DNA of 64,000 nt from JAGQIB01 sp041393395 (GCA_041393395.1 JAWKKG010000004.1:744001-808000), one strand, 5' to 3'; shown: positions 16,753-26,077, counted from the first letter of the stretch. Translations and numbers: made by a program. The notes: a model not told the origin generated them from the sequence alone.

Positions 16753-17430
16753 ATGCGCGCCCTCGTCCGATTCCTCGCGCTCTCCCTGATCCTGCTCGCG
16801 TTCGTCGCTCCTGCCCGTGCGACCGACGTCTTCACCGACGAGCTCGCGTTCTTGGCGGCCTCCGGTCCGCTCATCATGGAGAGTTTCGAGTGCTTCGAGC
16901 CTGAGGACCCCGCGGAGAGCGACCCGATCCTGACCTCGTGGTTCACCATGACGATCGAGCCGGCGTTCGGAAGCACGATCGCGCCCATGAGCATCCAGGG
17001 AGCCGGCTTCCCGAACGGCCCGCACCCGACGCACGGCGATCGCCAGGTCCTGGCGGGGAACACCTCCTTCACGAACGGCCAGTTCGAGCTGACGTTCACG
17101 TTCGACTATCCGATCGCGGAGTTCGCACTCTGGATCACGGACTTCGGGGACTACAACAGCGGCTCTCTGACCTTCGCGAACGATGCCGGCGACGTCTACG
17201 TCATCCTGTCGAACCCGCCGCAGCAGCCGGACGGCGGAGAGGCGTTCTTCGGAGTTCGCAACACGGACCAGCCGTTCCAGACGGTGGTCCTCTCCAAGTC
17301 GACTCAGGGCGACGGCATCGGGATGGACCAGGTCCGCTTCAGCGGCATCGGGACCATCGACTGCGGCATCGTCGCGGCGCCGTCGGTCGACGGAGCGACC
17401 TGGGGCCAGGTGAAGAGCCGGTACCACTAG
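16753..17430 (+). CDS. Secreted hypothetical protein with TWGxxK-type C-terminus
   Basis: 225 residues from the ATG at 16753, with GGAG at 16743-16746. A clear signal peptide (RALVRFLALSLILLAFVAPARA) is followed by one beta-rich domain. Its phrases FALWITDFGDYNSGSLTF and GEAFFGVRNTDQPFQTVVL resemble lectin-like domains of exported proteins, often seen with PEP-CTERM tails, though no PEP-CTERM or FlgD tail is present here. Instead it ends ATWGQVKSRYH. I recall a short WG-x-x-K-x-x-(Y/F)-(R/H) ending in secreted proteins of related uncultured phyla, which may be a processing or anchoring tag (inference). Carbohydrate or surface binding is possible but not shown. Upstream, TAGACT at 16712-16717 is a possible -10. 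Confidence 0.6.
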   Translation: MRALVRFLALSLILLAFVAPARATDVFTDELAFLAASGPLIMESFECFEPEDPAESDPILTSWFTMTIEPAFGSTIAPMSIQGAGFPNGPHPTHGDRQVLAGNTSFTNGQFELTFTFDYPIAEFALWITDFGDYNSGSLTFANDAGDVYVILSNPPQQPDGGEAFFGVRNTDQPFQTVVLSKSTQGDGIGMDQVRFSGIGTIDCGIVAAPSVDGATWGQVKSRYH

Positions 17431-17686
17431 CGACGGTCCGTCGAGCCTCGCGGTGCACGCGAGCCGCGCGCCCCTCTCCCGGGTGGCACGAAGGGCGCGG
17501 TTCGGGCTACAGTCCCGGTTCGGCCCCATCCAGGAGGGCGGCGCATGGCGCCCCGGGTATTGCGCGAGAGTCGGAATCCCTGCGAGCATCCGCACGCGCG
17601 GGAATGCACGTCCGGGTCGTCCCCTGCCCAGCCTCGCGGCCACGAGCCGGCCGGCCCCCGGGCCCTCTGAGACCCAGGCGCATCGA

Positions 17687-19954
17687 ATGTTCAACCGGGC
17701 CGAGATCGTCGACCGCAATTTCCAGGAATTCCTGCGCGGATGGACCGCCGCTCCGTCGTGGCGCGCCCACCCGGACGAGCCGGTCCACTCCGGAGTCGGG
17801 CTGCGCGGGGCGGAGCTGCTGGAGCTGTTCGACTCGCAGATCACCGCCCGCCACCTCGACCTGATCGCCCGCACCCTCCGGGCCCGCGACGAGGCCTACT
17901 ACACGATCGGCAGCGCCGGGCACGAGGGGAACGTCGTGCTCGGCCGACTCCTCCGCCCCACGGATCCGGCCTTCCTGCACTACCGCAGCGGCGCCTTGAT
18001 GGTGGAGCGCTCCCGGCACGTGCCGGGGATCGATCCGGTCCGGGACGCGATCCTCTCCCAGACCGCGAGCGTCGACGACCCGATGGGTGGGCGGCACAAG
18101 GTCTGGGGCAGCGGGCCGCTGTGGGTGCTCCCGCAGACGAGCACGATCGCGAGCCACCTCCCGAAGGCGGTCGGCGCCGCGATGGCGCTCTCCCGCGCCA
18201 AGAAGATCGGATTGGAACCACCCGTGCCGCGGGACAGCATCATCCTGTGCTCGTTCGGCGATGCGAGTACGAACCACAAGAGCGCGCTGGGCGCGTTCAA
18301 CACCGCGACGTGGACGGCCTACCAGCACGTGCCGGTCCCGATCCTCTTCGTGTGCGAGGACAACGGCCTCGGCATCTCGGTGAAGACCCCGCCCGGCTAC
18401 CTCGAGCGCGAGTTCCAGGGGCGGCCGGCCTTGAAGTACTTCCGCGCCGACGGCACGGACCTCGTCGACGCCTACGGGGCGACTGCCGCCGCCGTCCGGT
18501 ACTGCCGGGAACGTCGCGTGCCGGTGTTCCTCCACCTCAAGGTCGTCCGCATGCTCGGCCACGCCGGGACGGACGTCGAGCTGGAGTACCGCTCGCTCGC
18601 CGAGGTCGCCGAGGCGGAGTCGCGGGACCCGCTGCTGCGAACGGCGCGGATCGTGCTGGAGTCCGGCTTGCTCACCGCGCCGGAGATCCTCGACCGCTAC
18701 GCGGCCACCCGCGCCCGGGTCGCCGCGGTTGCCGAGGAAGTGCTCTCCGACATCGAGCGGCTCGACCGCGCCGATCAGGTGATCGCGCCCCTCGCGCCGT
18801 ACACCCCGAGCGCCGTGCGGGCGGAAGCACACCGTGACGACTATCACGGGCGTCGACTCGAACGGTTCGGCGACGAGAGCGCGTTCCCCGAGAACCAATC
18901 GCCCAAGCACCTCGCGGCGCTCATCAACCTCGGACTGGACGACCTGCTGACCAAGTACCCGCATGCCCTCGTCTTCGGAGAGGACGTCGCGCGCAAGGGC
19001 GGCGTGTACCACGTCACCGCGGGTCTCGAGAAGCGCTTCCGGGCCGGTCGCGTGTTCAACACGTTGCTGGACGAGGAGTCCATCCTCGGGCTCGCGCAGG
19101 GCAGCGCGTACATGGGAATGCTGCCGATCCCGGAGATTCAGTACCTCGCCTACTTCCACAACGCCTGCGATCAGATCCGTGGCGAGGCGTGCTCGCTCCA
19201 GTTCTTCTCGAACGGCGCGTTCCGCAATCCGATGGTCGTGCGCATCGCCGCCCTCGCCTACCAGAAGGGCTTCGGCGGGCACTTCCATAACGACAACAGC
19301 ATCACCGCGCTCCGCGACATTCCCGGGCTCGTCGTGGCGTGCCCCTCCCGCGGCGACGACGCAGTCGGCATGCTGCGGACCTGCGCCGCGCTGGCCCACG
19401 TGGACGGGCGCGTCGTGCTCTTCCTGGAGCCGATCGCGCTGTACATGACGAAGGATCTGTACGAGCCCAAGGACGAGGGGTGGCTGTTCCGGTTCCCACC
19501 CCCGGGCGAGGCCGTGGAGTTCGGGGCGGAACGGGTCTACCACGCAGACCACGAGGATCTCGCGATCCTCACGTTCGGAAACGGCGTGCGCCTGTCGCTG
19601 CGAGCCGCGCGCGTGCTCGAGGAGCAGCACGGGATTCGGTCGCGTGTCGTCGACCTGCGCTGGTTGCAACCCCTGAACGAAGAGGTCGTCGCCCGCCACG
19701 CGAGCGAGTGCGGACGCGTGCTCGTCGTCGACGAAGGGCGTCGCAGCGGCGGCCTGAGCGAGCAGCTGTTCACCGTTCTCGTCGAGCGATGCGACCCCGT
19801 TCCGCCCGCGAGTCGCGTCGTGGGACGGGACACGTACATTCCCATCGGACCGGCCGCACTGAGCGTCCTTCCATCCGAGGAGGAAGTGATTCGCGCGGCG
19901 CGCGAGCTCCTGCAGAAGGACGCCCGGCGTGCGCATGTCGAAGACCCCACCTGA
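17687..19954 (+). CDS. Fused E1 alpha-beta subunit of a thiamine-diphosphate 2-oxoacid dehydrogenase
   Basis: 755 residues from the ATG at 17687. Residues 1-390 are E1-alpha-like, with a ThDP-binding motif GDAST (G191-D192) running to CEDN (N226), plus HYRSGALMVER and the active-site region near the HEGNVVLGR phrase. Residues about 425-750 are E1-beta-like, with VFGEDVARKGGVYHVTAGL, DEESILGLAQGSAYMG, VVACPSRGDD, ILTFGNGVRLSLRAARVL and VVDEGRRSGGLSEQL. The enzyme decarboxylates a 2-oxoacid and passes the acyl group to lipoyl E2. Alpha-beta fused forms are known for branched-chain type E1 in Bacteroidetes-related bacteria. No E2 or E3 gene is in the window. Substrate (branched-chain or pyruvate) cannot be fixed from sequence alone. 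The Fic gene follows after 29 bases. Confidence 0.88.
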   Translation: MFNRAEIVDRNFQEFLRGWTAAPSWRAHPDEPVHSGVGLRGAELLELFDSQITARHLDLIARTLRARDEAYYTIGSAGHEGNVVLGRLLRPTDPAFLHYRSGALMVERSRHVPGIDPVRDAILSQTASVDDPMGGRHKVWGSGPLWVLPQTSTIASHLPKAVGAAMALSRAKKIGLEPPVPRDSIILCSFGDASTNHKSALGAFNTATWTAYQHVPVPILFVCEDNGLGISVKTPPGYLEREFQGRPALKYFRADGTDLVDAYGATAAAVRYCRERRVPVFLHLKVVRMLGHAGTDVELEYRSLAEVAEAESRDPLLRTARIVLESGLLTAPEILDRYAATRARVAAVAEEVLSDIERLDRADQVIAPLAPYTPSAVRAEAHRDDYHGRRLERFGDESAFPENQSPKHLAALINLGLDDLLTKYPHALVFGEDVARKGGVYHVTAGLEKRFRAGRVFNTLLDEESILGLAQGSAYMGMLPIPEIQYLAYFHNACDQIRGEACSLQFFSNGAFRNPMVVRIAALAYQKGFGGHFHNDNSITALRDIPGLVVACPSRGDDAVGMLRTCAALAHVDGRVVLFLEPIALYMTKDLYEPKDEGWLFRFPPPGEAVEFGAERVYHADHEDLAILTFGNGVRLSLRAARVLEEQHGIRSRVVDLRWLQPLNEEVVARHASECGRVLVVDEGRRSGGLSEQLFTVLVERCDPVPPASRVVGRDTYIPIGPAALSVLPSEEEVIRAARELLQKDARRAHVEDPT

Positions 19955-19983
19955 CGTCGCGGCGTGACCGGAGACCCGACTCG

Positions 19984-20811
19984 ATGCCCATGCTGGCTCT
20001 GAGCCGCCCCGAGCGGCAACAGCTGAAGGACCTCTACTTCCGGGCCGACCTCCTGGGCCGCCAGTACCCACTCGCCCGCCGCGAGATCATGACGGCGCTG
20101 CGGTGCCTGAAGGCCATCCACTCGAACGCCATCGAGGACCGATCCATCGATCGGGTGTTCCTCCAGATTCTTCTGCACAACGCCGGGATCCCGGACAAGA
20201 GTCGCATCTCGCCCGCCTACGGAGCCGCGCAGCGCACGCTCCAGGGTCAACAAGCGCTCCTGAGCGACCTCGAGGAACGAGCGCTCGCGAAGGAACCGCT
20301 CTCGATCTCCCTGCTGCGGCACATGCATCGCACCGTGTTCGGCGACGCCTGGCCCGACGGCGCCGGCGAGTTCCGGAGCTCCTCCGTTTCGATCTCCGGC
20401 ATGCAGCACGATCCCCCGCGTGCCTCGGTGGTCGAGGAGCTGTTGCACCAGCGGTTCGTCTCCATCAACGAGATCGCGAGCGCGATCGATACCGTGACCC
20501 CGGAGACGTTCGATCGGATCATGTTGCTCTCGGCCGAGGCGCACTACCTGGTAGCCGGCGTCCACCCCTTCGAGGACGGCAACGGTCGCGTCGCCCGGGC
20601 GGTCGGCGACTACGTCTTTCTTCGGTTCGGCATGTACTACGACGTCATCATGACCGACTATCGCGACAACTACCTGGATTCGCTGGAGGATTGCACCTTC
20701 GCGGACTGCTCTCCCCTGCATCGCTTCCTCGAGTTCAGCTATCTGGAGACACTGCAGCGGGTCTCGACCTTCTATCAGCTCGCACGCGCGGAAGGCGCTC
20801 ACATTCTCTGA
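19984..20811 (+). CDS. Fic-domain protein (class II-like), putative AMP-transferase
   Basis: 275 residues from the ATG at 19984. The catalytic Fic motif is intact: HPFEDGNGRVAR, residues 194-205, with catalytic His194, acidic D198 and anion-binding GNGR. An N-terminal segment HSNAIED (S47-D52) matches the autoinhibitory (S/T)xxxE(G/N) helix at Ser and Glu (E51), but has Asp instead of Gly/Asn at the last position. N-terminal placement of this helix defines class II Fic proteins. Active Fic enzymes transfer AMP to protein hydroxyls, and E51 would normally block productive ATP binding. No antitoxin gene is needed for this class. It lies 29 bases after the E1 gene and 46 bases before nhaA, so the three may be co-transcribed. 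The target protein is unknown. Confidence 0.9.
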   Translation: MPMLALSRPERQQLKDLYFRADLLGRQYPLARREIMTALRCLKAIHSNAIEDRSIDRVFLQILLHNAGIPDKSRISPAYGAAQRTLQGQQALLSDLEERALAKEPLSISLLRHMHRTVFGDAWPDGAGEFRSSSVSISGMQHDPPRASVVEELLHQRFVSINEIASAIDTVTPETFDRIMLLSAEAHYLVAGVHPFEDGNGRVARAVGDYVFLRFGMYYDVIMTDYRDNYLDSLEDCTFADCSPLHRFLEFSYLETLQRVSTFYQLARAEGAHIL

Positions 20812-20857
20812 GTCCGGTGCCACGGACGCGGAACGACCAGCCCCGGAGGATGCCCGA

Positions 20858-22057
20858 ATGACCACGAGATTCCTCAAGGAGTTCCTCCAGACCGAGTCGG
20901 CCGGCGGCGTCCTCCTGAGCGCGTTCGCCGCGCTCGCCCTGATCGTGGCGAACAGCCCCCTCGGCGGTCACTACCAGGGACTGTTCGAAACGCCGGTCGC
21001 CGTTCAGGTCGGCGACTTCAAGATCGCGAAGCCGCTGCTCCTGTGGATCAACGATGGTCTGATGGCGATCTTCTTCCTGCTGGTCGGGCTCGAGCTGAAG
21101 CGCGAGATCCGCGAGGGTGAGCTCTCGTCCCCCAGCCGGATCACCCTTCCCGCCCTCGGGGCGCTCGGCGGCATCGCCGTGCCCGCACTCATCTACTTCC
21201 TGATCAACCGCGGCGACCCGGTCGCGCTCACGGGCTGGGCCGTGCCGACCGCCACCGACATCGCGTTCGCGCTCGGAGTCCTGGCCCTCGTCGGCCCCCG
21301 CGTTCCCGTCGCGCTGAAGGTCCTGCTCCTGAGCATCGCGATCTTCGACGACCTCGCGGCCATCCTCGCGATCGCGATCTTCTACACGTCCAAGATCTCG
21401 ATGCCGGCGCTCCTCTGGAGCATTCCCGGACTCGTCGCTCTGTTCGTCCTGAACGCCCGCGGCGTGACGCGCCCCGCTGCCTACCTGCTCGTGGGAACCT
21501 TCATCTGGGTCTGCGTCCTGAAGAGCGGCGTGCACGCAACCCTCGCGGGCGTGATCACCGCGCTCTTCATCCCGATGCGCGATGCGCGGGACCCGAAGCG
21601 ATCTCCGCTGCACGATCTGGAGCACGCCCTCCACCCCTGGGTCGCGTTCGGAATCGTTCCGATCTTCGCGTTCGCGAACTCCGGGGTGTCGGTCCTGGGA
21701 ATGAGCGTCCAGGATCTGATGCACCCGATCACGTGGGGCGTGTTCCTGGGACTCGTCGTGGGCAAACCGGTGGGCGTGTTCCTCTTCATCCGCGTCGCCG
21801 CGGCGCTCCGGCTCGTGGAGCGCCCCGCGGGATCCACCTGGGCCCAGGTTCTGGGCATCGGCGTGCTCTGCGGCATCGGCTTCACGATGAGCCTGTTCAT
21901 CGGATCACTCGCGTTCGAGGAGACAGGCGACGGAGAGCCGTTCGTGTATGACCGTCTCGGGATCCTGGCGGCGTCGGTGGTTGCGGCGGGGCTCGGGTGG
22001 GGGTTGCTCCGAGCGACCCTGGGTGCGCCCAGGACTACCGCACCACCACCAGCTTGA
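20858..22057 (+). CDS. nhaA: Na+/H+ antiporter NhaA
   Basis: 399 residues, the normal NhaA length, with about 12 membrane helices. The ion-binding aspartates are present: D164-D165 in LLLSIAIFDDLAAILAIAIFYT (E. coli D163/D164) and D134 in VPTATDIAFALG (E. coli D133). GGGVAxP-type sequence GALGGIAVPALIYF and the cytoplasmic LELKREIREGEL are also typical. It exchanges two external protons for one internal Na+ and serves in Na+ and pH homeostasis. AGCCCCGGAGGATGCCCG precedes the ATG, giving a good GGAGGA ribosome-binding site. Its last 23 bases overlap the end of the convergent YWTD-propeller gene. Confidence 0.96.
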   Translation: MTTRFLKEFLQTESAGGVLLSAFAALALIVANSPLGGHYQGLFETPVAVQVGDFKIAKPLLLWINDGLMAIFFLLVGLELKREIREGELSSPSRITLPALGALGGIAVPALIYFLINRGDPVALTGWAVPTATDIAFALGVLALVGPRVPVALKVLLLSIAIFDDLAAILAIAIFYTSKISMPALLWSIPGLVALFVLNARGVTRPAAYLLVGTFIWVCVLKSGVHATLAGVITALFIPMRDARDPKRSPLHDLEHALHPWVAFGIVPIFAFANSGVSVLGMSVQDLMHPITWGVFLGLVVGKPVGVFLFIRVAAALRLVERPAGSTWAQVLGIGVLCGIGFTMSLFIGSLAFEETGDGEPFVYDRLGILAASVVAAGLGWGLLRATLGAPRTTAPPPA

Positions 22058-23156
22058 AACCGGCTCGATCGACTCCGGAACGCAGCTCCACCAGATACAC
22101 GCCGCCCGGAACGGGAACGCCCGACGCACCCCGCCCATCCCATCGGCGCGCCCCCTCGCCCGGCGGCTCGGTCCAGCTGCGGACGACGCGCCCGGAAACG
22201 TCGAGAATCCGGAGGGTGGCCGCGCGGTCCGTGCTCCACCGCAACGTGGTCGCGCCAAGGACGGGATTCGGCCGCGGAGCGGACAGACGGATCGACGCAT
22301 GGTCCACGCCGTCGAACGAGGGCACTCCCGTGGCCTCACCGATCCACAGCGCCAGGGCACGCGGTGCGACCGGGCCCGAAACCACGAGGTCCTCGACGTT
22401 CTCCCCGTCGATCCCGGCACGTTGCAGGTACGGACTCGTGAGGCGCGTCCAGTACAGCGTGCCGGCATCCGCATCCAGCGCGAGACCCGACGCTTCGGTG
22501 GCCACGACCACCTCCGGATCCGAGCCGTCGAGGTTCGCCCGCCGGATGACGTCGCTCGCCCAGTAGACCTTGCCCGCGGCCGGATCGAGAGCGATTCCGC
22601 GTGGATTGAAGCCGGTCGCGAGCGTTTCGACGTCCGTGCCGTCGAGGTTCGCGCGCTGCAGCTTCGTGTTGTCCTGACCGGTGAAGTAGAGCTTCCCGCC
22701 GACCGGGTCGATCGCCAGGTTTCTCACGTGACCGAACGCCGGAACGACGAGCTCGACGTTCGTCCCGTCGAGGTCCGCCCGGTGGATCGGCCCGACGGCG
22801 ACATTCGACCAGTAGACCTTGCCGGCGACCGCGTCGATCGCCAGACCGGCGGGATTCGTGACGCCCGAGATCACCGTCTCCACGAAAGCTCCGTCGAGGT
22901 CGCTCTTGAGGATTGCGCCGAGAGCGCCATCCGCCCACCAGATCTCGTCGACGTCGGCGCGAACGACGATCCCCTCGGGAAACTCGAGTCCGGTCGAGAG
23001 AACGATCTCCGGCACGCCTCCGTCGAGGCCGGTGCGCGTGATCCGGTCGAGGGTGGAATCCGTCCAGTAGATCCGCCCGGGGTCGGCCCGGACGCATGTC
23101 GCGCTGACGAGCACGACGAGCACCGGTACCCACGAGCGTGAGGAGAAACAGCTCAT
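22035..23156 (-). CDS. Secreted YWTD-type beta-propeller with FlgD-like C-terminal module
   Basis: 373 residues from the ATG at 23156. A signal peptide (SSRSWVPVLVVLVSATCVRA) is followed by six LDL-receptor class B (YWTD-like) repeats of about 42 residues: IYWTDSTLDRI, IWWADGALGAI, VYWSNVAVGPI, LYFTGQDNTKL, VYWASDVIRR and LYWTRLTSPYL. They alternate with NLDGTDVE-type phrases. Six such repeats make one closed propeller. The C-terminal 85 residues, from PRPNPVLGATTLRW to the last residue, are the shared FlgD-like module (VSGRVVRSW, GRGASGVPVPGGVYLVEL). It starts eight bases after the stop of the TPR hybrid kinase and is thus probably co-transcribed with it. Function unknown; a protein or glycan ligand is plausible. 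Its 3' end overlaps nhaA by 23 bases. Confidence 0.85.
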   Translation of the reverse strand: MSCFSSRSWVPVLVVLVSATCVRADPGRIYWTDSTLDRITRTGLDGGVPEIVLSTGLEFPEGIVVRADVDEIWWADGALGAILKSDLDGAFVETVISGVTNPAGLAIDAVAGKVYWSNVAVGPIHRADLDGTNVELVVPAFGHVRNLAIDPVGGKLYFTGQDNTKLQRANLDGTDVETLATGFNPRGIALDPAAGKVYWASDVIRRANLDGSDPEVVVATEASGLALDADAGTLYWTRLTSPYLQRAGIDGENVEDLVVSGPVAPRALALWIGEATGVPSFDGVDHASIRLSAPRPNPVLGATTLRWSTDRAATLRILDVSGRVVRSWTEPPGEGARRWDGRGASGVPVPGGVYLVELRSGVDRAGFKLVVVR

Positions 23157-23164
23157 GACGTACC

Positions 23165-26077
23165 TTAGCAGTTGCCGGAACCCGTTCCAACCCGCGCCAT
23201 CGCCACGCCTACCGCCCGGGCCAGCTCGTCGAACTCGAACGGTTTCGCGAGCGCCGCAACGAAACCCGCTTCGCGGAAGTGAGCCATCGTGGGATCGTCG
23301 GAGTAGCCGCTCACGACCACCGCGCGCGCGTCCGGATCGTGGGCGCGGATCTCCGCGATCGCCTCGGTTCCGCCCATGCCACCGCGGATCGTGAGGTCCA
23401 TGATGAGGAGGTCGTACGCCGAGCCGTTGCCGCGCCGCTCGGCGTATCGCTGCACGGCGTCCCTTCCGTCCGCCACGACGTCGACCTCGAAGCCCCACCG
23501 GCCCAGGATCGAGACCAGCAGATTCTGGAGAAGCGGCTCGTCCTCCAGAACGAGCACCCGGCCCCCGCTCCAGTCGGGCGGGACGGCGCCCTCCTCCGGC
23601 GGCGCCGACACTTCGGTCGTCGCCGGCAAGAAGACCGAGAACGAAGCACCCGGCCCCGAGGACGGTCCGAGAGTCAACGCGCCGCCGTGTCGCACGCAAA
23701 TGGTGTGCGCCGTGGCGAGACCGAGGCCGCTCCCCTGCGACTTGGTCGTGAAGTACGGATCGAACAACCGCTCCCGCACGTCGGGAGACACGCCGCATCC
23801 GTTGTCGGCGAACTCGATGCGCACGAAGCGCTCGCCCGAAGCCGCTTCTCCGGTCTGCGGATCTCCCCGGAAGTTCGACGCGCGGATGACGAGACGTCCC
23901 TCCTCCCCGGTGGCCTGCTCCGCGTTGATGACGAGGTTGCTGACGACCTGGCCGAACTGCGCCTCGTCGAGGCTCGCCGCCCACAGGTCTTCCGGGACTT
24001 CGAGAACCGTCTGGAGCTTCGACCCCGCTGTCGCGAGCTCGACCGACTCTCGGAGCAGGCGCCCGACGTTCGCCACCCGGCGGACGGGTTCCCCGCCCTT
24101 CGCGAACGCGAGAAGCTGTCCGGTCAGACGACGGGCACCTGACGCGGCCGCCTCGGCCAGGGAGAGCAATCTCTCCCGCTCGGCCGGGTTGCCGTCGCGG
24201 GCGAGCGAGACGTGACCGATGATGCCGGCGAGCGCGTTGTTGAAGTCGTGCGCGATCCCGCCGGCCATGATCCCGAGAGACTCGAGCTTGCCCTCGCGTA
24301 GCCGGGCTTCCTCGAGCATGCGACTCTCCGTCGTGTCGCGCACGGTCACGAGGTGGCAACGACGGCCCCCGACCGTCACGGAGCTCGCCCGCAGCTCCGA
24401 GCAGCGCCGCTTCCCCGAGGGCTCGATCACCTCGTCGTCGAGGGCCAGCGGGTCGGTCGATCCGGACGCGAAGAGTCTCTGCAGCGCGGAGCGCAGCCAC
24501 TCCGGTTCGATGGACTCTCGCTCGATCGGCTCCGTGCCGAACGCCACGCCGCAGAGGCGACGTGCCGGTTCGTTGAGGTCCAGCACCCGCCGGCCCTCAC
24601 CCTCGATCAGAAACGTCGGCACGACCGATGCGCGGAATAGGGCGCGGTAGCGAAGCTCCGATTCGGCGACCGCACGCTGGGAACGCAGGCGAATCAGAAA
24701 AGCGGCCGTGAGCAGCAGCAGGCACAGGAGCAGGAACCCGATCCCCACGGCGAGCCACCGGACCTTGTCCCGTCGCGAATCGGCGATCGCCTGGATGGCG
24801 GCGACCTCTCGCGCCTGATCCGCGGCACGGAGCTGCTTCTCGAGGTCCGCGATCTTCTGCCGCGTCGTGTCGCTGTCGAGGTCCTCCTCGATGGCACGAG
24901 CCTCGCGGTAGGCCTCCAGGGCACCGGCCGCGTCACCCGTGGCCGCGCGCGCCTCGGCCAGGGTATCGAGCAGATCCGCCTGGTCCCGCCGCGCCTCGAT
25001 CGCGGCCGCCAGGGCGAGCGCCGGTTCCAGCAACCCGAGGGCCTCCCCGGCGTCACCGCGAGCCAGGTGGACCTCCGCGAGCGCGTCGCTGGAGCGCACG
25101 ATGCCCTCCTTGTCGTCGATCTGGCGGCGTACCGCGAGTGCCCGCTCGTGCAACTCGAGTGCTTGTGCCGAGTTTCCGAGCTTCTCCTGCGCAAAACCGA
25201 GATTGCTGAGCGCCTTTCCCTGACCGTAGAGATCGTCCGTCTCGACGCAATGGCGATACGCCCGTTCGAGGTAGGACGCGCCCTCCGCGGGGCGGTCGAG
25301 TTCGATGAGCACGAGACCGATGTTGTTCAGGATGTTCTTCAGGTTGAAGCGATCCTCGCCACGTTCGCAAACTTCGAGCGCGCGACTCAGATACTGGAAG
25401 GCCTCCTCGTTCCGCCCGAGATCCCAGTAGATCAACCCGATATTGTTGTCACAGCGGGCCACCGCCTGTTCGTCCCCGAGCCCTTCCACCATCTCGCGCG
25501 CAGCAAGGTCGAACTCGAGCGCCCGGTCGAGCGCGCTCCGCGACCAGTGGATCGCGCCGAGGAGCGACAAGGTGCGAAACAGGCCATGGGACGGCCCGGT
25601 CGGTTCCTGCAGGCGTCGCGCCGTCTGGGCCGTCGCGAGCGCCTCGGAGTGCTCACCGGTTCGCCACTGCACGAAGGCAACGCGGAACAGGGCCTCGCCG
25701 AGCAGATCCTCGCGGCCGGAGTCGCGCGCGACCGCCTCCGCGCGACGCGCCTCGACCAGCGCGTCCTCGGTCTCGCTCCGATTCACGAGCGCATCGCTGC
25801 GCAGCCCGCGAGCGACGATCTCGAGGGAATCGGAGCGCGACGTCGCCAGGAGGGCGAGGGCCTCGCCGGTGAGTTCGAGGACGCGTGTCGGCTCGCCGGC
25901 GGACCGCTCCGCGAGCTGGAGCAGGAGCGGGATGCGATCGGCCCCCTGCGTCTCCGAGAGGAGACGTTGGAGATCCTCTGCCGCGGCAGCCGCGGAAGCG
26001 GTCCGGACCGGCGACCAGACCGTCACGCACACGACGAGGGCACCGAACAGGAGGCTGCGGAACTCGGGGCGAGTCAT
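23165..26077 (-). CDS. TPR-containing hybrid histidine kinase with receiver domain
   Basis: 970 residues. A signal/anchor sequence (about 8-30) leads to a periplasmic TPR array, residues about 50-400, with repeats such as ARCDNNIGLIYWDLGRNEEA and KALSNLGFAQEKLGNSAQA. A coiled segment follows, then a membrane helix at 440-462. In the cytoplasm there is a PAS-like domain (about 475-590), a HisKA helix with H610 in AGGIAHDFNNALAGIIG, an ATPase with NLVINAEQA, DNGCG and GSGLGLATAH, and a C-terminal receiver with phosphoacceptor D894 (LLIMDLTIRGGMGG), VVSGYS and K in ALAKPFE. TPR sensors of this design bind protein or peptide signals outside the membrane. No downstream transcription factor is encoded here. 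The YWTD propeller gene follows directly and could be the periplasmic partner (inference). Confidence 0.92.
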   Translation of the reverse strand: MTRPEFRSLLFGALVVCVTVWSPVRTASAAAAAEDLQRLLSETQGADRIPLLLQLAERSAGEPTRVLELTGEALALLATSRSDSLEIVARGLRSDALVNRSETEDALVEARRAEAVARDSGREDLLGEALFRVAFVQWRTGEHSEALATAQTARRLQEPTGPSHGLFRTLSLLGAIHWSRSALDRALEFDLAAREMVEGLGDEQAVARCDNNIGLIYWDLGRNEEAFQYLSRALEVCERGEDRFNLKNILNNIGLVLIELDRPAEGASYLERAYRHCVETDDLYGQGKALSNLGFAQEKLGNSAQALELHERALAVRRQIDDKEGIVRSSDALAEVHLARGDAGEALGLLEPALALAAAIEARRDQADLLDTLAEARAATGDAAGALEAYREARAIEEDLDSDTTRQKIADLEKQLRAADQAREVAAIQAIADSRRDKVRWLAVGIGFLLLCLLLLTAAFLIRLRSQRAVAESELRYRALFRASVVPTFLIEGEGRRVLDLNEPARRLCGVAFGTEPIERESIEPEWLRSALQRLFASGSTDPLALDDEVIEPSGKRRCSELRASSVTVGGRRCHLVTVRDTTESRMLEEARLREGKLESLGIMAGGIAHDFNNALAGIIGHVSLARDGNPAERERLLSLAEAAASGARRLTGQLLAFAKGGEPVRRVANVGRLLRESVELATAGSKLQTVLEVPEDLWAASLDEAQFGQVVSNLVINAEQATGEEGRLVIRASNFRGDPQTGEAASGERFVRIEFADNGCGVSPDVRERLFDPYFTTKSQGSGLGLATAHTICVRHGGALTLGPSSGPGASFSVFLPATTEVSAPPEEGAVPPDWSGGRVLVLEDEPLLQNLLVSILGRWGFEVDVVADGRDAVQRYAERRGNGSAYDLLIMDLTIRGGMGGTEAIAEIRAHDPDARAVVVSGYSDDPTMAHFREAGFVAALAKPFEFDELARAVGVAMARVGTGSGNC

